NCBI GenBank assembly: GCA_944373145.1
Contig: CALWAL010000006.1
Span: forward strand, 49,129 to 113,128
Origin: an uncultured Bacilli bacterium
GTDB taxonomy: Bacteria; Bacillota_I; Bacilli_A; RF39; UBA660
Direction of reading: 5' to 3'
DNA: 64,000 bases
The notes beneath the pieces were generated by a model. The model searched no databases, was not told the origin of the DNA, and saw nothing but the letters and a program-made list of their open reading frames with translations. Below are positions 48,228 through 57,601 of this stretch, piece after piece. Position numbers and translations under genes: made by a program. The stretch's first letter is position 1. Each line of letters begins with the position of its first letter.

Positions 48228-48611
48228 ATGAAACAATACCTTAAATATTTAGGTATAGCCTTAGGATTGTTAATCTTATTTATCATATATTATTTTTTAA
48301 ATCAAAAATTTGGATTATCTATTCCATGCATTTTCTATGAGAAAACTGGTTATTATTGTCCAGGTTGTGGCATTACGAGAATGTTTTTCTCTTTACTAAA
48401 ATTAGATATATATCAAGCTTTTAGATATAATCCTTTAGTTTTTTCTTTAATAATTATTTATTTTATTAAAGAATTAATTAATCATATTTTTAAAAAACAA
48501 TATTCTTTTTCACCTAAGGTCACAATTATTATTTTAATTATTACTATTTTATTTGGTATCGCTAGAAACACTGAAACATTCTCTTTTCTAGCTCCAACAA
48601 TTATTAAATAA
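48228..48611 (+). CDS. DUF2752 membrane protein
   Basis: A 127-residue protein of the DUF2752 family: three or four membrane segments and the hallmark YYCPGCGITRMFFSLLKLDIYQAFRYNPLVF (shown here in full as CPGCGITR plus the AFRYNP block). The function is unknown, but genes of this family often sit beside DUF4234/zinc-ribbon genes, as here. Start 4 bases after the previous stop; probably cotranslated. Confidence 0.85.
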   Translation: MKQYLKYLGIALGLLILFIIYYFLNQKFGLSIPCIFYEKTGYYCPGCGITRMFFSLLKLDIYQAFRYNPLVFSLIIIYFIKELINHIFKKQYSFSPKVTIIILIITILFGIARNTETFSFLAPTIIK

Positions 48612-48629
48612 AAGTTAGTTATTAATATA

Positions 48630-48664
48630 AAGCTCGTTTCTTAAATTTAAGAAACGAACTTTTT
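48630..48664 (+). terminator. Terminator of the DUF2752 gene
   Basis: A long near-perfect stem centred on GTTTCTTAAA/TTTAAGAAAC, then six T. Confidence 0.7.
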
Positions 48665-48678
48665 TATTTTAAACCAAA

Positions 48679-48711
48679 AAAATTGTAATCTTCAAATTAC
48701 AATTTTTAATA
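48679..48711 (-). terminator. Terminator of the pepD operon
   Basis: AAAAATTGTAAT/ATTACAATTTTT with a 6-base loop, T run on the minus strand, right after the stop of the leftward membrane-protein gene. Confidence 0.75.
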
Positions 48712-49191
48712 CGCTCCAAAAGCTATCATAAAATTAGTCAAAATTCCATAAACAATTAAACAACTAAAAATAATTGAAAATAATTTTTGAATTTTACTTT
48801 CATAGATAAAATAACGATTAATCATGAAAAAAGCCACAATTATCATTCCAAATATATAAGTTATACTAATAACAAAACGTAAATTAATGCTATCAATTAA
48901 CGGAGATGATACCAAACTATTTAAATCCTTTAATGGAATTAATTTAAGAATAATAATAGAAGCAATGAATAAAATAAACCAAGTTAAATAGAAAAATATA
49001 CCTATATTTAATAATCGGTTAGAATATTCTTTGGAAATAACATTTTGATCGACTCTATGAGCTATTAATAATTTAGATAAAATGGTATTTTTTATATTAC
49101 AATATTTTTTAAAAAGTAATTTATCATCATAAGATGAAATTAATCTAAGAAAATAAAAATATATAACATACAAACTAACAACATACATCAT
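48706..49191 (-). CDS. Hypothetical membrane protein
   Basis: A 161-residue protein with four predicted membrane segments (about 2-16, 66-84, 105-122, 137-158) and a cytosolic loop rich in Lys after the first. TGGAG lies in the end of pepD, 10 bases upstream. It is the second gene of the pepD operon. No family recognised. Confidence 0.6.
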   Translation of the reverse strand: MMYVVSLYVIYFYFLRLISSYDDKLLFKKYCNIKNTILSKLLIAHRVDQNVISKEYSNRLLNIGIFFYLTWFILFIASIIILKLIPLKDLNSLVSSPLIDSINLRFVISITYIFGMIIVAFFMINRYFIYESKIQKLFSIIFSCLIVYGILTNFMIAFGAY

Positions 49192-49197
49192 ATAATA

Positions 49198-50574
49198 TTA
49201 CTCCATATTTTCTAAAGCCTTAATAAGCCAATTATACACTCTTATCATAGATTCTATTTCAACACTTTCTAAAGTTGAATGAATATTATATAAGTTAACA
49301 CCTAGTACACACATATCTAAATCTTTTATCTCTTTGGCAAATATTCCACCTTCTAAACCGGCATGAACATCCTCTAAAATTATTTTTTCATTATACATTT
49401 CTTCATAAGTTTTGACCAGTAAGTCTCTTAATTTAGATTCTTCCCTAAAAGTAAAAAATGGAGCTTTATCTTCCAAAGTAAAAGCAAATTTGTAACGTCG
49501 CGCTAAAGACTCAGCTTTACTAACATAATAATCTTCAAATCCTACAATTGAACTACGAATACTTAAATTAACAATTACTTCTTTATCAGTTGTTATAACC
49601 ACGCCTAAATTACTTGATGTTAAAGGAAATTTAACTTCATTTACCTTTAAAACACCATCTTCTATTTTAGATAAATATTTAAGAATAGCTAAACTAGTAG
49701 TATTATCTACACACGTGTTTAAATCTTTAATGCGTTTTAATTCTATTTTTAAACTTGGATATTTTTCTTGATAAATTTTTTTAATATTCATCAATTCTTG
49801 ACTTATATCTTTTTGTGTTTTAAAAAAACAAAACGCTTGTGATGGTATAACATTTGTCTTAGATCCACCTTCTATTTTTACAATTTCAATATCATTAATA
49901 TTTTGCAAAACTTCAGCTAAAATCTTAATAGCATTTCCACGGTTTTTATTAATATCTGCACCAGAATGCCCACCTAGTAATCCCGAAACGCTTAATTTAA
50001 AAGTTAATTTATTACTATTTATAAAATTTATTGCTTTTCGTGTAGTAATAGTAGCCATACCAGCACTTGATACCTCAATTTTATTTTCTTCTGTACCATC
50101 TAAGCTTATTAAACGGTTACCGTTTATTTTTTTATAATTTAAAAACTTTGCACCATTCATTGTCGTTTCTTCTTGTGTCGTAAAAATAGCTTCAATCGGA
50201 GGGTGATATATTTCATTATTGCTTAAAATAGCTAAAATAATTGCCATCCCTGCTCCATTATCAGCCCCTAACGTTGTTTTAAACGCACGATAAAATCCAT
50301 TTTCCTTATACCATTTAATGCCATTATGTTCAAAATCATAATCAAAATCACTATCACATACCATATCAATATGAGCTTGCAAAATAATTGGTTCACATAT
50401 ATACGGTAAAGTATTTTTTTTACGAATAATAACATTATAATAATTATCTATTTCATAATCTAATTGATATTTCTTTGCAAATTCTACTAAATATGCAGCA
50501 ATCTCGCTTTCTTGTCCTGAAGGACGTGGTATTTCTAAAATTTCTTCGAAAAAATTTAAAGGACTTTTATTCAT
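49198..50574 (-). CDS. pepD: Aminoacyl-histidine dipeptidase (M20, PepD)
   Basis: A 458-residue M20C peptidase: EILEIPRPSGQE, LQAHIDMVCD (first metal His/Asp), TLGADNGAGMAI (bridging Asp), FTTQEETTMNGA (catalytic Glu pair), GLLGGHSGADI in the dimerisation domain and DVHAGLEGGIFA near the end. It cleaves Xaa-His and other dipeptides in the cytosol, using zinc. GGTGATAGC precedes the ATG. Complete. Confidence 0.93.
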   Translation of the reverse strand: MNKSPLNFFEEILEIPRPSGQESEIAAYLVEFAKKYQLDYEIDNYYNVIIRKKNTLPYICEPIILQAHIDMVCDSDFDYDFEHNGIKWYKENGFYRAFKTTLGADNGAGMAIILAILSNNEIYHPPIEAIFTTQEETTMNGAKFLNYKKINGNRLISLDGTEENKIEVSSAGMATITTRKAINFINSNKLTFKLSVSGLLGGHSGADINKNRGNAIKILAEVLQNINDIEIVKIEGGSKTNVIPSQAFCFFKTQKDISQELMNIKKIYQEKYPSLKIELKRIKDLNTCVDNTTSLAILKYLSKIEDGVLKVNEVKFPLTSSNLGVVITTDKEVIVNLSIRSSIVGFEDYYVSKAESLARRYKFAFTLEDKAPFFTFREESKLRDLLVKTYEEMYNEKIILEDVHAGLEGGIFAKEIKDLDMCVLGVNLYNIHSTLESVEIESMIRVYNWLIKALENME

Positions 50575-50677
50575 GCTATCACCTATTATTTATCATACCA
50601 TTTTTAGCAAAAAAAATCACTAATTCTAGAAAAGTATAAAATTTAATTTATTTGCAATAATAAGAATGGTGAGTTAT

Positions 50678-52096
50678 ATGACTAGTCAACAACAAATAAA
50701 AATTATAAAAAATACGCTCGGGAATAGTTCTGATATTGTAACACGTAATATTAATGATATTATTTCATATATCTATTTAGAAAGTGTTAGCAGTGATGAT
50801 AAAATTAGTAATTTTTTAATGCAAAGTATTACCAAAATCACTTCAATTGAGCAATTATTTAATCAATTAAAAAATAATATTTATAATAGTCATATTGTAA
50901 TAGAAACAGATATTAATAAATGTTACTACTACCTTTCATCAGGATATACGTGTTTATTTATTGATAACGAAAAAAATTTTATTGCAATTGAAACACAAAT
51001 GAAATTAGATCGTGGAGTTGTTGAGTCAACTTCTGAACCACTTATTAGAGGACCTAAAGATAGTTTTACAGAAAATAACGCCATTAATTTAGGTCTTATT
51101 CGCAAACGAATTAAAGATCCCAAATTAAGAATTGATGAATTAAAAATTGGCAGACGCACTAATAGTAAAACTTCAATTATCTATATCGATGATATTGCTA
51201 ATAAAGAAAGTGTAAAAAAAATAAAAGATATTTTAAATAAAATTGATATAGACGGAATACTTGATACAGGTTATTTGCGAGATTTTTTAAATAAAAAACA
51301 AAAAACTTTATTTCCAAAAATAATTAGTAGCGAACGCCCTGATTTAGCATGTCAAAGTTTATTAAACGGGAAAATTATTATTTTAGTAGAAAATAGTCCT
51401 TATGCTATTATTCTACCAGCTTTATTAGTTGATTTTTTTAAGGCGTCAGAAGATTATTACCAAAGTAATATTAGTACTTCTTTTAGCCGTATTTTAAAAT
51501 GGGTAGCGTTCTTTATTACTATTACCATACCATCAGTTTACATTGCTTGTATGACTTTTAATCAAGAAATGATACCCAACCAATTATTAATATCATTGGC
51601 AACACAACGCAGTCAGGTACCTTTTCCAACTTTTATGGAAGTTGTAATTTTTGTTATTTTCTTTGAAATTTTAAGAGAGGCCGATATTAAATCTCCTAGT
51701 GCGAGTGGAGCGAGTATGAGCATTGTGGGCGCTTTAATTTTAGGTGATGCAGCTGTAACAGCAGGAATTGTTTCACCTTTTGTCATAATTATTGTAGCTA
51801 TTACCTCCATATGTGAATTGGTATTTACTGATATGGATTTTATTAATGCAATCAGGCAATGGCGTTTACTTTTCATTTTTTCAACAATCTTTACCGGTTT
51901 AATTGGAATTGTTGTTATGCTTCTAATTCTTATTATTGAGTTAGCTAGTATTGAAAGTTTAGGTGTACCTTATTTAGCTCCTTTTAGTCCTCTTAACCTC
52001 AATTCACTCAAAGATAGTATTGTTTTATCAAAAACCAATAAACGGGAAAAAAGAGCTAGTTATTTAACCAAAAATAGAACTAAGGTGAAATCATGA
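50678..52096 (+). CDS. gerAA: Spore germination receptor A subunit
   Basis: A 472-residue GerA-family protein: a hydrophilic N-terminal domain (about 1-235) and a C-terminal membrane part with about five segments. Family blocks: SYIYLES, the SGYTCLFID/NFIAIETQ strands, EPLIRGPKDSFTENNAINLGLIRKRI (the RGPKExFxEN hallmark), LKIGRRTNSKTSIIYI, SSERPDLACQSLLNGKI, FPTFMEVVIFVIFFEILREA and the GDAAVTAGIVSP motif. It forms the nutrient-sensing channel with B and C in the spore inner membrane. ATG 50678 follows GGTGAG. Overlaps gerAC by 4 bases. Confidence 0.95.
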   Translation: MTSQQQIKIIKNTLGNSSDIVTRNINDIISYIYLESVSSDDKISNFLMQSITKITSIEQLFNQLKNNIYNSHIVIETDINKCYYYLSSGYTCLFIDNEKNFIAIETQMKLDRGVVESTSEPLIRGPKDSFTENNAINLGLIRKRIKDPKLRIDELKIGRRTNSKTSIIYIDDIANKESVKKIKDILNKIDIDGILDTGYLRDFLNKKQKTLFPKIISSERPDLACQSLLNGKIIILVENSPYAIILPALLVDFFKASEDYYQSNISTSFSRILKWVAFFITITIPSVYIACMTFNQEMIPNQLLISLATQRSQVPFPTFMEVVIFVIFFEILREADIKSPSASGASMSIVGALILGDAAVTAGIVSPFVIIIVAITSICELVFTDMDFINAIRQWRLLFIFSTIFTGLIGIVVMLLILIIELASIESLGVPYLAPFSPLNLNSLKDSIVLSKTNKREKRASYLTKNRTKVKS

Positions 52097-53244
52097 TAAA
52101 AAAGTTAATGACCTTAATTATTATTATTTTATGTAGTGGTTGTTGGAATTATCAAGAATTAAACGAGTATGCAATTGTTACAGGAATGGCACTTGATTAT
52201 AAAAATAATGAATATCAATTATCATTCTTAATTTCTAATGGTAATAAAAGTGAAAATGACCAAACCAAAATTAGTGTTTTAACTGGTAGTGGAATAACAA
52301 TTTACGATGCTATAAAGGATGTCAGTCTAATGAGTCCAAAAGAATTATACATTAGTCATTTATCTATTGTTATTGTTTCAGAAGAAGTGGCTAAAAATGG
52401 GATTGCTGACTTAATTGACTTCTTAATGCGTGACCCTCAATCACATCAAAACTTTTATATGGTTTTAGCTAAAAACGATAAAGCTCAAGATATGTTATCA
52501 ATACTCTCTCCTTTAGCTGATTATCCTTCACAGAAAATTACTTTAAATGTTAAAAACTCCGCTAAACTACAAGGAAAAATAACTGATGCTAATTTTAATT
52601 TATTTATTCACAAATTATTAGCGAAAGGTTTTGAGCCAATTATGAATAGTTTAATTATCGTTGGTAATGAAGAAGAAGGTCAAACGCCAGAAAGTCAAGA
52701 AAAAGCTAAACAAGATGCTTATACAAAACTTGATACTATTGGCATATTTAAGAATGATAAATTAGTAGGATGGGCTACAAAAGAAGAAAGTATTGGTATT
52801 TCCATGCTTTTAGGTAATATTTCAACAGTTTATTTTAACATTCCATATTACAATGAATATGCTGTTACAGTATCTAATGATTATAAAATTGATTATGATG
52901 TGAGCAAAGATAAAATTATTGTAAACGTAAATGCCGAAGGATCTTTGAAAGAAATTAGCTGTAATATTAATTTAGAAGATAAAAATGAAATAAATAAATT
53001 AGAAAAAAAGGTGGAAGAAGAAATGAAGAAATACATGGAAGATGCTATTGAATTAGCAAAAAATTACCAAACCGATATTTTTGGTTTTGGTAATTTAATA
53101 TATAAAAAATATCCTAAATTTTATAATGAAATTGAGGATTGGAATACTTATTTCACTAACTTTAACATTGAAATAAATACCAGTTTTAAATATACAAGCA
53201 GAGGAACTTTAGATCAAAGTCTAAAGCAAGAAATTTATGAATAA
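52093..53244 (+). CDS. gerAC: Ger(x)C-family spore germination lipoprotein
   Basis: A 383-residue lipoprotein: signal peptide with the lipobox CSGC (Cys17) followed by the family motif WNYQELNEYAIVTGMALDY. Later blocks: SPKELYISHLSIVIVSEEVA, GIADLIDFLMRDPQSHQNFYMVLAK and the C-terminal IFGFGNLIYKKYPKFYNE with NTSFKYTSRGTL. It is the outer-face lipoprotein of the receptor. It overlaps the B-subunit gene by 8 bases; order A-C-B. Confidence 0.93.
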   Translation: MIKKLMTLIIIILCSGCWNYQELNEYAIVTGMALDYKNNEYQLSFLISNGNKSENDQTKISVLTGSGITIYDAIKDVSLMSPKELYISHLSIVIVSEEVAKNGIADLIDFLMRDPQSHQNFYMVLAKNDKAQDMLSILSPLADYPSQKITLNVKNSAKLQGKITDANFNLFIHKLLAKGFEPIMNSLIIVGNEEEGQTPESQEKAKQDAYTKLDTIGIFKNDKLVGWATKEESIGISMLLGNISTVYFNIPYYNEYAVTVSNDYKIDYDVSKDKIIVNVNAEGSLKEISCNINLEDKNEINKLEKKVEEEMKKYMEDAIELAKNYQTDIFGFGNLIYKKYPKFYNEIEDWNTYFTNFNIEINTSFKYTSRGTLDQSLKQEIYE

Positions 53245-54271
53245 TCGTTTATCATATACTTCACTTATCTACTTCATTCTTCGAGCTACTTCGCTAGGTA
53301 TATCATTTGCTTTGATTGTACGTTTTGCTAAACAAGATAGCTGGCTAGCTATTATTATTGGTACTATTATCGGAATTATTCCCGTCCTATTAGTTGAATA
53401 TATTGCCAAATACGAAAGTGATAAAACATTTGTGGATAAAATAAAAATAGTTTTTCCTAAAAGTTATAAAATAATTAGTACAATTATGCTAATTGGCTTT
53501 TTTACAATTACTATTATTAATTTTAGTAATTTAACTACTTTAATAACTAGTCAATTTCTTTCTAAAACGCCAAATATTGTAATTGCCATTGTTTTTATTA
53601 TTCCAATTGCTTTATTAATTACAAAGGACAATAAAATTATTGCTAGAGTTTCGTTAATACTATTTTATGTAAGCATTTTTCTCTTTCTTATGTCTTTGTT
53701 AGGTTTCTTAAATCAGTTAGATCTGTCAAACTTAAAACCAGCTCTAACCAACCCTATCTTGCCATCAGCATATTATTATTTATCATTTAATATTATGCCA
53801 ATCTTTTTAATACTATTTTTTCCTAATAAGGATATTATCCCGTGCCTCAAAAAAGGTTATCTTCTTTCTTCTATTACAATTTTTATTATTATTATAACAA
53901 CTCTTGCTATCTTAGGTCCTGATTTAACTTTACTTTATCAATATCCGCAATTTCACATTTTAAAAAGATTATACCAAGATTTTTTAACATTTAGATTAGA
54001 AAATATTTTTGCTGTTCAATTCATTTTTGATATTTTTATTTTTTGTGTTGTGTGTTTAAAAAATTGTAATCATTTACTAAATTTTCATCAAGGCTATAAA
54101 CAAATTATTATTCCTATTATTTTACTTATTATCACTACTTTATTATTTGCTACAAATACTGTTAGTTATACAAATATGATTATTAATATTTCTTTAATTT
54201 TTTCAATCTTTTTTGCTTTCTTAATTCTTCTTTTTTCAATCAAAATATTTACAAAAAAATTAATAAAATAA
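53237..54271 (+). CDS. gerAB: Spore germination permease B subunit
   Basis: A 344-residue integral membrane protein with ten predicted segments, of the APC-superfamily endospore germination permease type (GerAB/YndE), which is thought to bind the germinant amino acid. Seen: LIYFILRATSLGISFALIV near the start, TIMLIGFFTITIINFSNLTTLI and the NIMPIFLILFFPN stretch. The family is variable in sequence; the gene order after A and C secures the call. It ends in a strong terminator. Confidence 0.92.
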   Translation: MNNRLSYTSLIYFILRATSLGISFALIVRFAKQDSWLAIIIGTIIGIIPVLLVEYIAKYESDKTFVDKIKIVFPKSYKIISTIMLIGFFTITIINFSNLTTLITSQFLSKTPNIVIAIVFIIPIALLITKDNKIIARVSLILFYVSIFLFLMSLLGFLNQLDLSNLKPALTNPILPSAYYYLSFNIMPIFLILFFPNKDIIPCLKKGYLLSSITIFIIIITTLAILGPDLTLLYQYPQFHILKRLYQDFLTFRLENIFAVQFIFDIFIFCVVCLKNCNHLLNFHQGYKQIIIPIILLIITTLLFATNTVSYTNMIINISLIFSIFFAFLILLFSIKIFTKKLIK

Positions 54272-54290
54272 ATTAAATTATAAAACAAAT

Positions 54291-54321
54291 AAAAAGGTGG
54301 AATCTATTTCCACCTTTTTTG
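54291..54321 (+). terminator. Terminator of the germination operon
   Basis: AAAAAGGTGGAA (54291-54302)/TTCCACCTTTTT (54308-54319) with a 5-base loop, and a T run. Confidence 0.85.
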
Positions 54322-54358
54322 TATTACTTATTAATAACATACTCGATATAGTTTTACA

Positions 54359-55156
54359 TTACATGATAAATTTAATTAATAAGAAAATTAAACCTATTAG
54401 ACCACCAACTACTGCCACAACAATTAAAATTGTTAGCAAAAGGTTATGTTTCTTTATGCTAGTTTCTAGACCTTTTAAGCCCTCAAAATCTTTAGCAGAA
54501 AACTCCATGCTTGAAGTATAAAATGATTTATCTAATTCAGTTGTATTAAACTGCATTGATTTTTCCTCGTCTCTTTTCTGTGCAGCTTGTTTAGCTTCTT
54601 CTTCTTTAGCTTCGTCAATAATCTTCTTAATAGAAGTGGCATCTCCTACCATAGTATTTGATTTTAAATCATCTAATAAGCCGCCATCTTCACTATCATC
54701 TCCTTGTTGACTACGAAGTGCGATAGTATCAATTAATTCTTTTAATTCCTGTTCTTCTTCCGGTGTGGCTTTTAACTTTAAACGGTTTAAAATATCATAA
54801 TGAATATTTTTTAAACTACGATGTGGATCGTTTGGTTTATCCCAATCTTCTTTTGCTTTATCTAAAACTTCTTTAATATCATAATTTTTTTCTTCTTCGG
54901 TTAAATCAAGTTCTTCTTCATTTGAAATTTCTTCTTTTTCCATCAAACGATTATATTGCTTTTGCTTTTGATAGTTTTCTCGATTTTGAAGCATTGCCTT
55001 AACTTTAGTAATATCTATTTCATTAGTTTTTTCAATTGTAGCAATTCCTTCAATGTTAGAATAACTTCCGGCTTCCCGCAGTTGTTGATATAAACTTTCG
55101 TTTTTAGTACTACGTTTTTCACGATTTTGTCGATAACGATCCATTCTACTAACCAT
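54359..55156 (-). CDS. Tail-anchored coiled-coil protein, unknown
   Basis: A 265-residue protein; ATG 55156 has AGGTGATAAT before it. It is strongly charged and helical with acidic stretches (EEISNEEELDLTEEEKN) and ends in a single membrane segment (about 243-263, LTILIVVAVVGGLIGLIFLL) with only a few residues after. The N-terminus is basic and Gln/Arg-rich (MDRYRQNREKRSTKN). Tail-anchored cytosolic proteins of this kind may act in division or envelope scaffolding, but I recognise no family. Convergent with the ger operon. Confidence 0.65.
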   Translation of the reverse strand: MVSRMDRYRQNREKRSTKNESLYQQLREAGSYSNIEGIATIEKTNEIDITKVKAMLQNRENYQKQKQYNRLMEKEEISNEEELDLTEEEKNYDIKEVLDKAKEDWDKPNDPHRSLKNIHYDILNRLKLKATPEEEQELKELIDTIALRSQQGDDSEDGGLLDDLKSNTMVGDATSIKKIIDEAKEEEAKQAAQKRDEEKSMQFNTTELDKSFYTSSMEFSAKDFEGLKGLETSIKKHNLLLTILIVVAVVGGLIGLIFLLIKFIM

Positions 55157-55256
55157 ATTATCACCTACATTTAAATATATCATAAAAGCAAGTTTTTTTA
55201 AAGTTCTTATTGCATTTTGTAATCTTTTTATTTATAATTTTATTGGAGGTTATAAT

Positions 55257-55466
55257 ATGAAATTAATTGTTGATCAAGATGTTTGCATCGGTTGTGGAGC
55301 TTGTCAAGCAACAGCACCTGATGTTTTTGAAATTAATGACGATGGCTTAGCTGAAGTTTTAGTAGAAGAAGTTCCTGAAGAACTAAAAGAAGATGCTATT
55401 GATGCTAAAGAGGGTTGCCCTGTTAATGCCATTTCAGATAGTGAGGATGAAGATTTAGCTGCTTAA
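55257..55466 (+). CDS. 4Fe-4S ferredoxin
   Basis: A 69-residue ferredoxin with one cluster site: CIGCGACQATAP (CxxCxxC) and EGCPVNAI (fourth Cys), like the monocluster Fer of B. subtilis or Thermotoga. The acidic C-terminus (SEDEDLAA) is typical. TTGGAGG precedes the ATG. It could give electrons to the atypical thioredoxin reductase at 12790, but that is a guess. Confidence 0.93.
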   Translation: MKLIVDQDVCIGCGACQATAPDVFEINDDGLAEVLVEEVPEELKEDAIDAKEGCPVNAISDSEDEDLAA

Positions 55467-55491
55467 ACTGTGTTTTAACACAGTTTTTTTA
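55465..55491 (+). terminator. Terminator of the ferredoxin gene
   Basis: AACTGTG/CACAGTT stem with a 6-base loop and seven T, directly after the stop. Confidence 0.8.
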
Positions 55492-55602
55492 TTAGATAAT
55501 TTATAATAACAAATGCAACACTAAAAAAGTATAAAATAAAAAGTTCGTAAATTTAATCGTGATATAATGTTGATATCTAATCAAGCATAAGGAGTAAATA
55601 AT

Positions 55603-55858
55603 ATGAACTTACCATAGAAGAATCATTAAATTGTGATATGTACTTTGCTGATTAGTATTGCGCTTGACAAAAAGGAAAAATGAAAATTCTAATGTATTAT
55701 TACGAGAATATTATCCTAAAGAAATGGATTTATCAAAAACAAATAATACCGATTTAAAAGAAAAACTAGACCTATTAAATAATAGGCCTAGAAAATGTAT
55801 AAATTATAAAATACAAAATGAGTTAATTAATAAATATATTACTCTATGTTACACTTAA
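55603..55858 (+). pseudogene. IS30-family transposase remnant with internal deletion
   Basis: The frame holding MYFAD-stop-YCA-stop-QKG and then, one frame on, KNENSNVLLREYYPKEMDLSK and LLNNRPRKCINYKIQNEL corresponds to the C-terminal end of IS30 transposases (WxxGTNENxNGLLREYFPKGxDxS...LNNRPRKxLxYKTPxE). A short TIEESL at the left resembles the N-terminal LTIEE of the same family, so most of the gene, including the catalytic core, has been lost. Two stops (TAG at a Pro-like and TGA at a Trp position) and a frameshift confirm decay. No flanking inverted repeats could be made out. Confidence 0.8.
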
Positions 55859-55876
55859 TTTGACAAGTTATCACTA

Positions 55877-55916
55877 AAAAAGACTTTACTTTTTTATTTC
55901 ATTGTAAAGTCTTTTT
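55877..55916 (-). terminator. Terminator of rluB
   Basis: AAAAAGACTTTAC (55877-55889)/GTAAAGTCTTTTT (55904-55916), 14-base loop; works in either direction. Confidence 0.75.
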
Positions 55917-56605
55917 ACTTCTTTAATTGATAAAAAACGATATTCACCTGTTGAAAGTCCATCACAAGTTAAGAACAATAAACGCTCTCTTCTTAGTTTA
56001 TCTACTTCATACCCTAAAGCTTTAAACATATTTTTTACTTGATGATTACGACCTTCATGAATCATGATTTCTATAACTGACGTATTATTTTTCTTATCAA
56101 TCCGTTTAATTTTAACTTTAGCTGACGCTGTTTTAATTCCATCAATAATGACTCCGTTTTCAAGTGTTTTACGATGTCCTGGTGTTAATATCCCTTTTAT
56201 TTTAGCTATATATACTTTTTCAATGTGATTACTTGGATGCAATAATTCATTTGTTAACTCACCATCATTTGTTAACAATAAAACACCTGTCGTATCATAA
56301 TCTAGACGTCCAACTGGATAAATACGAGTAGGTATATTTATTAAATCCGTTACAACTTTACGATGTTTATCATCTTTAGTTGAAGTAACAACTCCTCTTG
56401 GCTTATTTAATAAAACATACACTTTCTCTTGCTTATCATTAATAGTATAACCATCTACTTCTATTGTATCATTGCCATCTGCAACTGTCCCTAATTTTGT
56501 AACAGTTACACCGTTTAATTTAACTTTTCCCGCCACAATAAGCTCTTCAGCTTTTCTTCTGGAACAATATCCAGATTGCGCTATTATTTTTTGTATTCTT
56601 TCCAT
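55886..56605 (-). CDS. rluB: 23S rRNA pseudouridine synthase, RluB/RsuA family
   Basis: A 239-residue protein: S4 domain at the N-terminus (RIQKIIAQSGYCSRRKAEELIVAGKVKLNG over residues 3-32), then the synthase domain with LLNKPRGVVTS, PVGRLDYDTTGVLLLTNDGEL (catalytic Asp in GRLD), KVYIAKIKG and IHEGRNHQVKNMF. It modifies U2605-type sites in large-subunit rRNA. In B. subtilis rluB also lies next to dacB-spmA-spmB (ypuL), so the neighbourhood is conserved, with only the lipoprotein gene in between here. Confidence 0.93.
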   Translation of the reverse strand: MERIQKIIAQSGYCSRRKAEELIVAGKVKLNGVTVTKLGTVADGNDTIEVDGYTINDKQEKVYVLLNKPRGVVTSTKDDKHRKVVTDLINIPTRIYPVGRLDYDTTGVLLLTNDGELTNELLHPSNHIEKVYIAKIKGILTPGHRKTLENGVIIDGIKTASAKVKIKRIDKKNNTSVIEIMIHEGRNHQVKNMFKALGYEVDKLRRERLLFLTCDGLSTGEYRFLSIKEVKRLYNEIKK

Positions 56606-56631
56606 AAATCACCTACAAAATGAAAGATATA

Positions 56632-57066
56632 CTATTTACAAGTATATCCTGCTTCTTCTAATTCTTTTTTTAATTGTTCTTTATTTAAATTCAAACCATA
56701 TTCTTCTTTATCTTCATCACTCATTTGGCTTGCTTCCATTTCAACTTTTAATGTTATAACATTTTTCTTATTACTAACTGTAGCATTAACACCCGTTGTT
56801 TCATTATATGTCAAAGCAGAACTCTTAGCCATTTCTGAATAGTTAGAGATAAAAGTCTCATTATTATAATCGCCATCTAAAGTAACTTTAGTTGTCATTG
56901 TTGCTTTAGCTACTTCATCTGCATCTTTAAATGAAAAAATATATTTTGTCTCAGATTTCAAATCAGAAATAGACTCATCATTAACTGTACATACTAATCT
57001 ATTATTATCACATCCAGTCAAAACTATAACCCCTAATAACATAGATATCATTAATATTTTTTTCAT
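56632..57066 (-). CDS. YehR/DUF1307-like lipoprotein
   Basis: A 144-residue lipoprotein: signal peptide with lipobox LTGC (Cys19), then a two-layer beta domain beginning RLVCTVNDES and ending EEAGYTCK, where two cysteines (CTVN and YTCK) may form a disulfide. The pattern (threonine-rich strands TKVTL and VITLKVEMEAS) fits the DUF1307/YehR-type small lipoproteins common in low-GC Gram-positives, with unknown function. It lies between spmB and rluB and may be an insertion into a conserved sporulation neighbourhood. Confidence 0.7.
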   Translation of the reverse strand: MKKILMISMLLGVIVLTGCDNNRLVCTVNDESISDLKSETKYIFSFKDADEVAKATMTTKVTLDGDYNNETFISNYSEMAKSSALTYNETTGVNATVSNKKNVITLKVEMEASQMSDEDKEEYGLNLNKEQLKKELEEAGYTCK

Positions 57067-57097
57067 ACTAATTCCTCCAATTTAATTATATCAAAAA

Positions 57098-57601
57098 TCA
57101 TAAAAATAGTAAATAACATATTATAAGGCTACTTGTAATGCCAACAATATCAGCTAGTAAACTAACTTTCAAAGCATAACGAGTATTTTTTATAGCAATA
57201 CTACCATAGTAAAGTGCTAAAACATAAAGTGTTGTATCCGTGCATCCTTGAATCGTCGATCCTAATAGACTGTAAAAACTATCAACCCCATACTTTGTAT
57301 AAATTGTATTTAATAGAGCTAAAGTTGCATTTCCACTTATTGGACGCATAATCATTAATGAAACAACTTCAATCGGAACTTTTAAAAAAGGAAGTAAAAA
57401 ATTAATTAAATCTTCTAAAATTCCACTACTAACTAAAATATTGACACTTAAAATCATTGCTAATAAATTAGGAAAAATAGTTAAACTCATTTTAAAACTG
57501 TCTTTACTACCATTAACAAATGCTTCATAAATATCAATTTTTTTTAAAAGACCATATATTACAATCCCTAAAACAATCAAAGGTAAAATATAATCACTCA
57601 T
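57098..57601 (-). CDS. spmB: Spore maturation protein B
   Basis: A 167-residue integral membrane protein of the nucleoside-recognition (Gate) type: YEAFVNGSKDSFKMSLTIFPNLLAMI, SLMIMRPISGNATLALL and GSTIQGCTDTTLYVLALYYGSI. With SpmA it is needed for spore core dehydration, by a mechanism not fully known. It overlaps spmA by 8 bases. The order dacB-spmA-spmB is the same as in B. subtilis. Confidence 0.95.
   Translation of the reverse strand: MSDYILPLIVLGIVIYGLLKKIDIYEAFVNGSKDSFKMSLTIFPNLLAMILSVNILVSSGILEDLINFLLPFLKVPIEVVSLMIMRPISGNATLALLNTIYTKYGVDSFYSLLGSTIQGCTDTTLYVLALYYGSIAIKNTRYALKVSLLADIVGITSSLIICYLLFL

Noticed and set aside
55640..55700. TGA at a Trp-like position as a sign of an alternative genetic code
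   Set aside because: It is in a decayed IS30 remnant. Elsewhere TGA ends genes (for example ATGA overlaps at 1415, 8989 and 12790, and the CapA stop at 35786), Trp is TGG, and tRNA-Trp has CCA.
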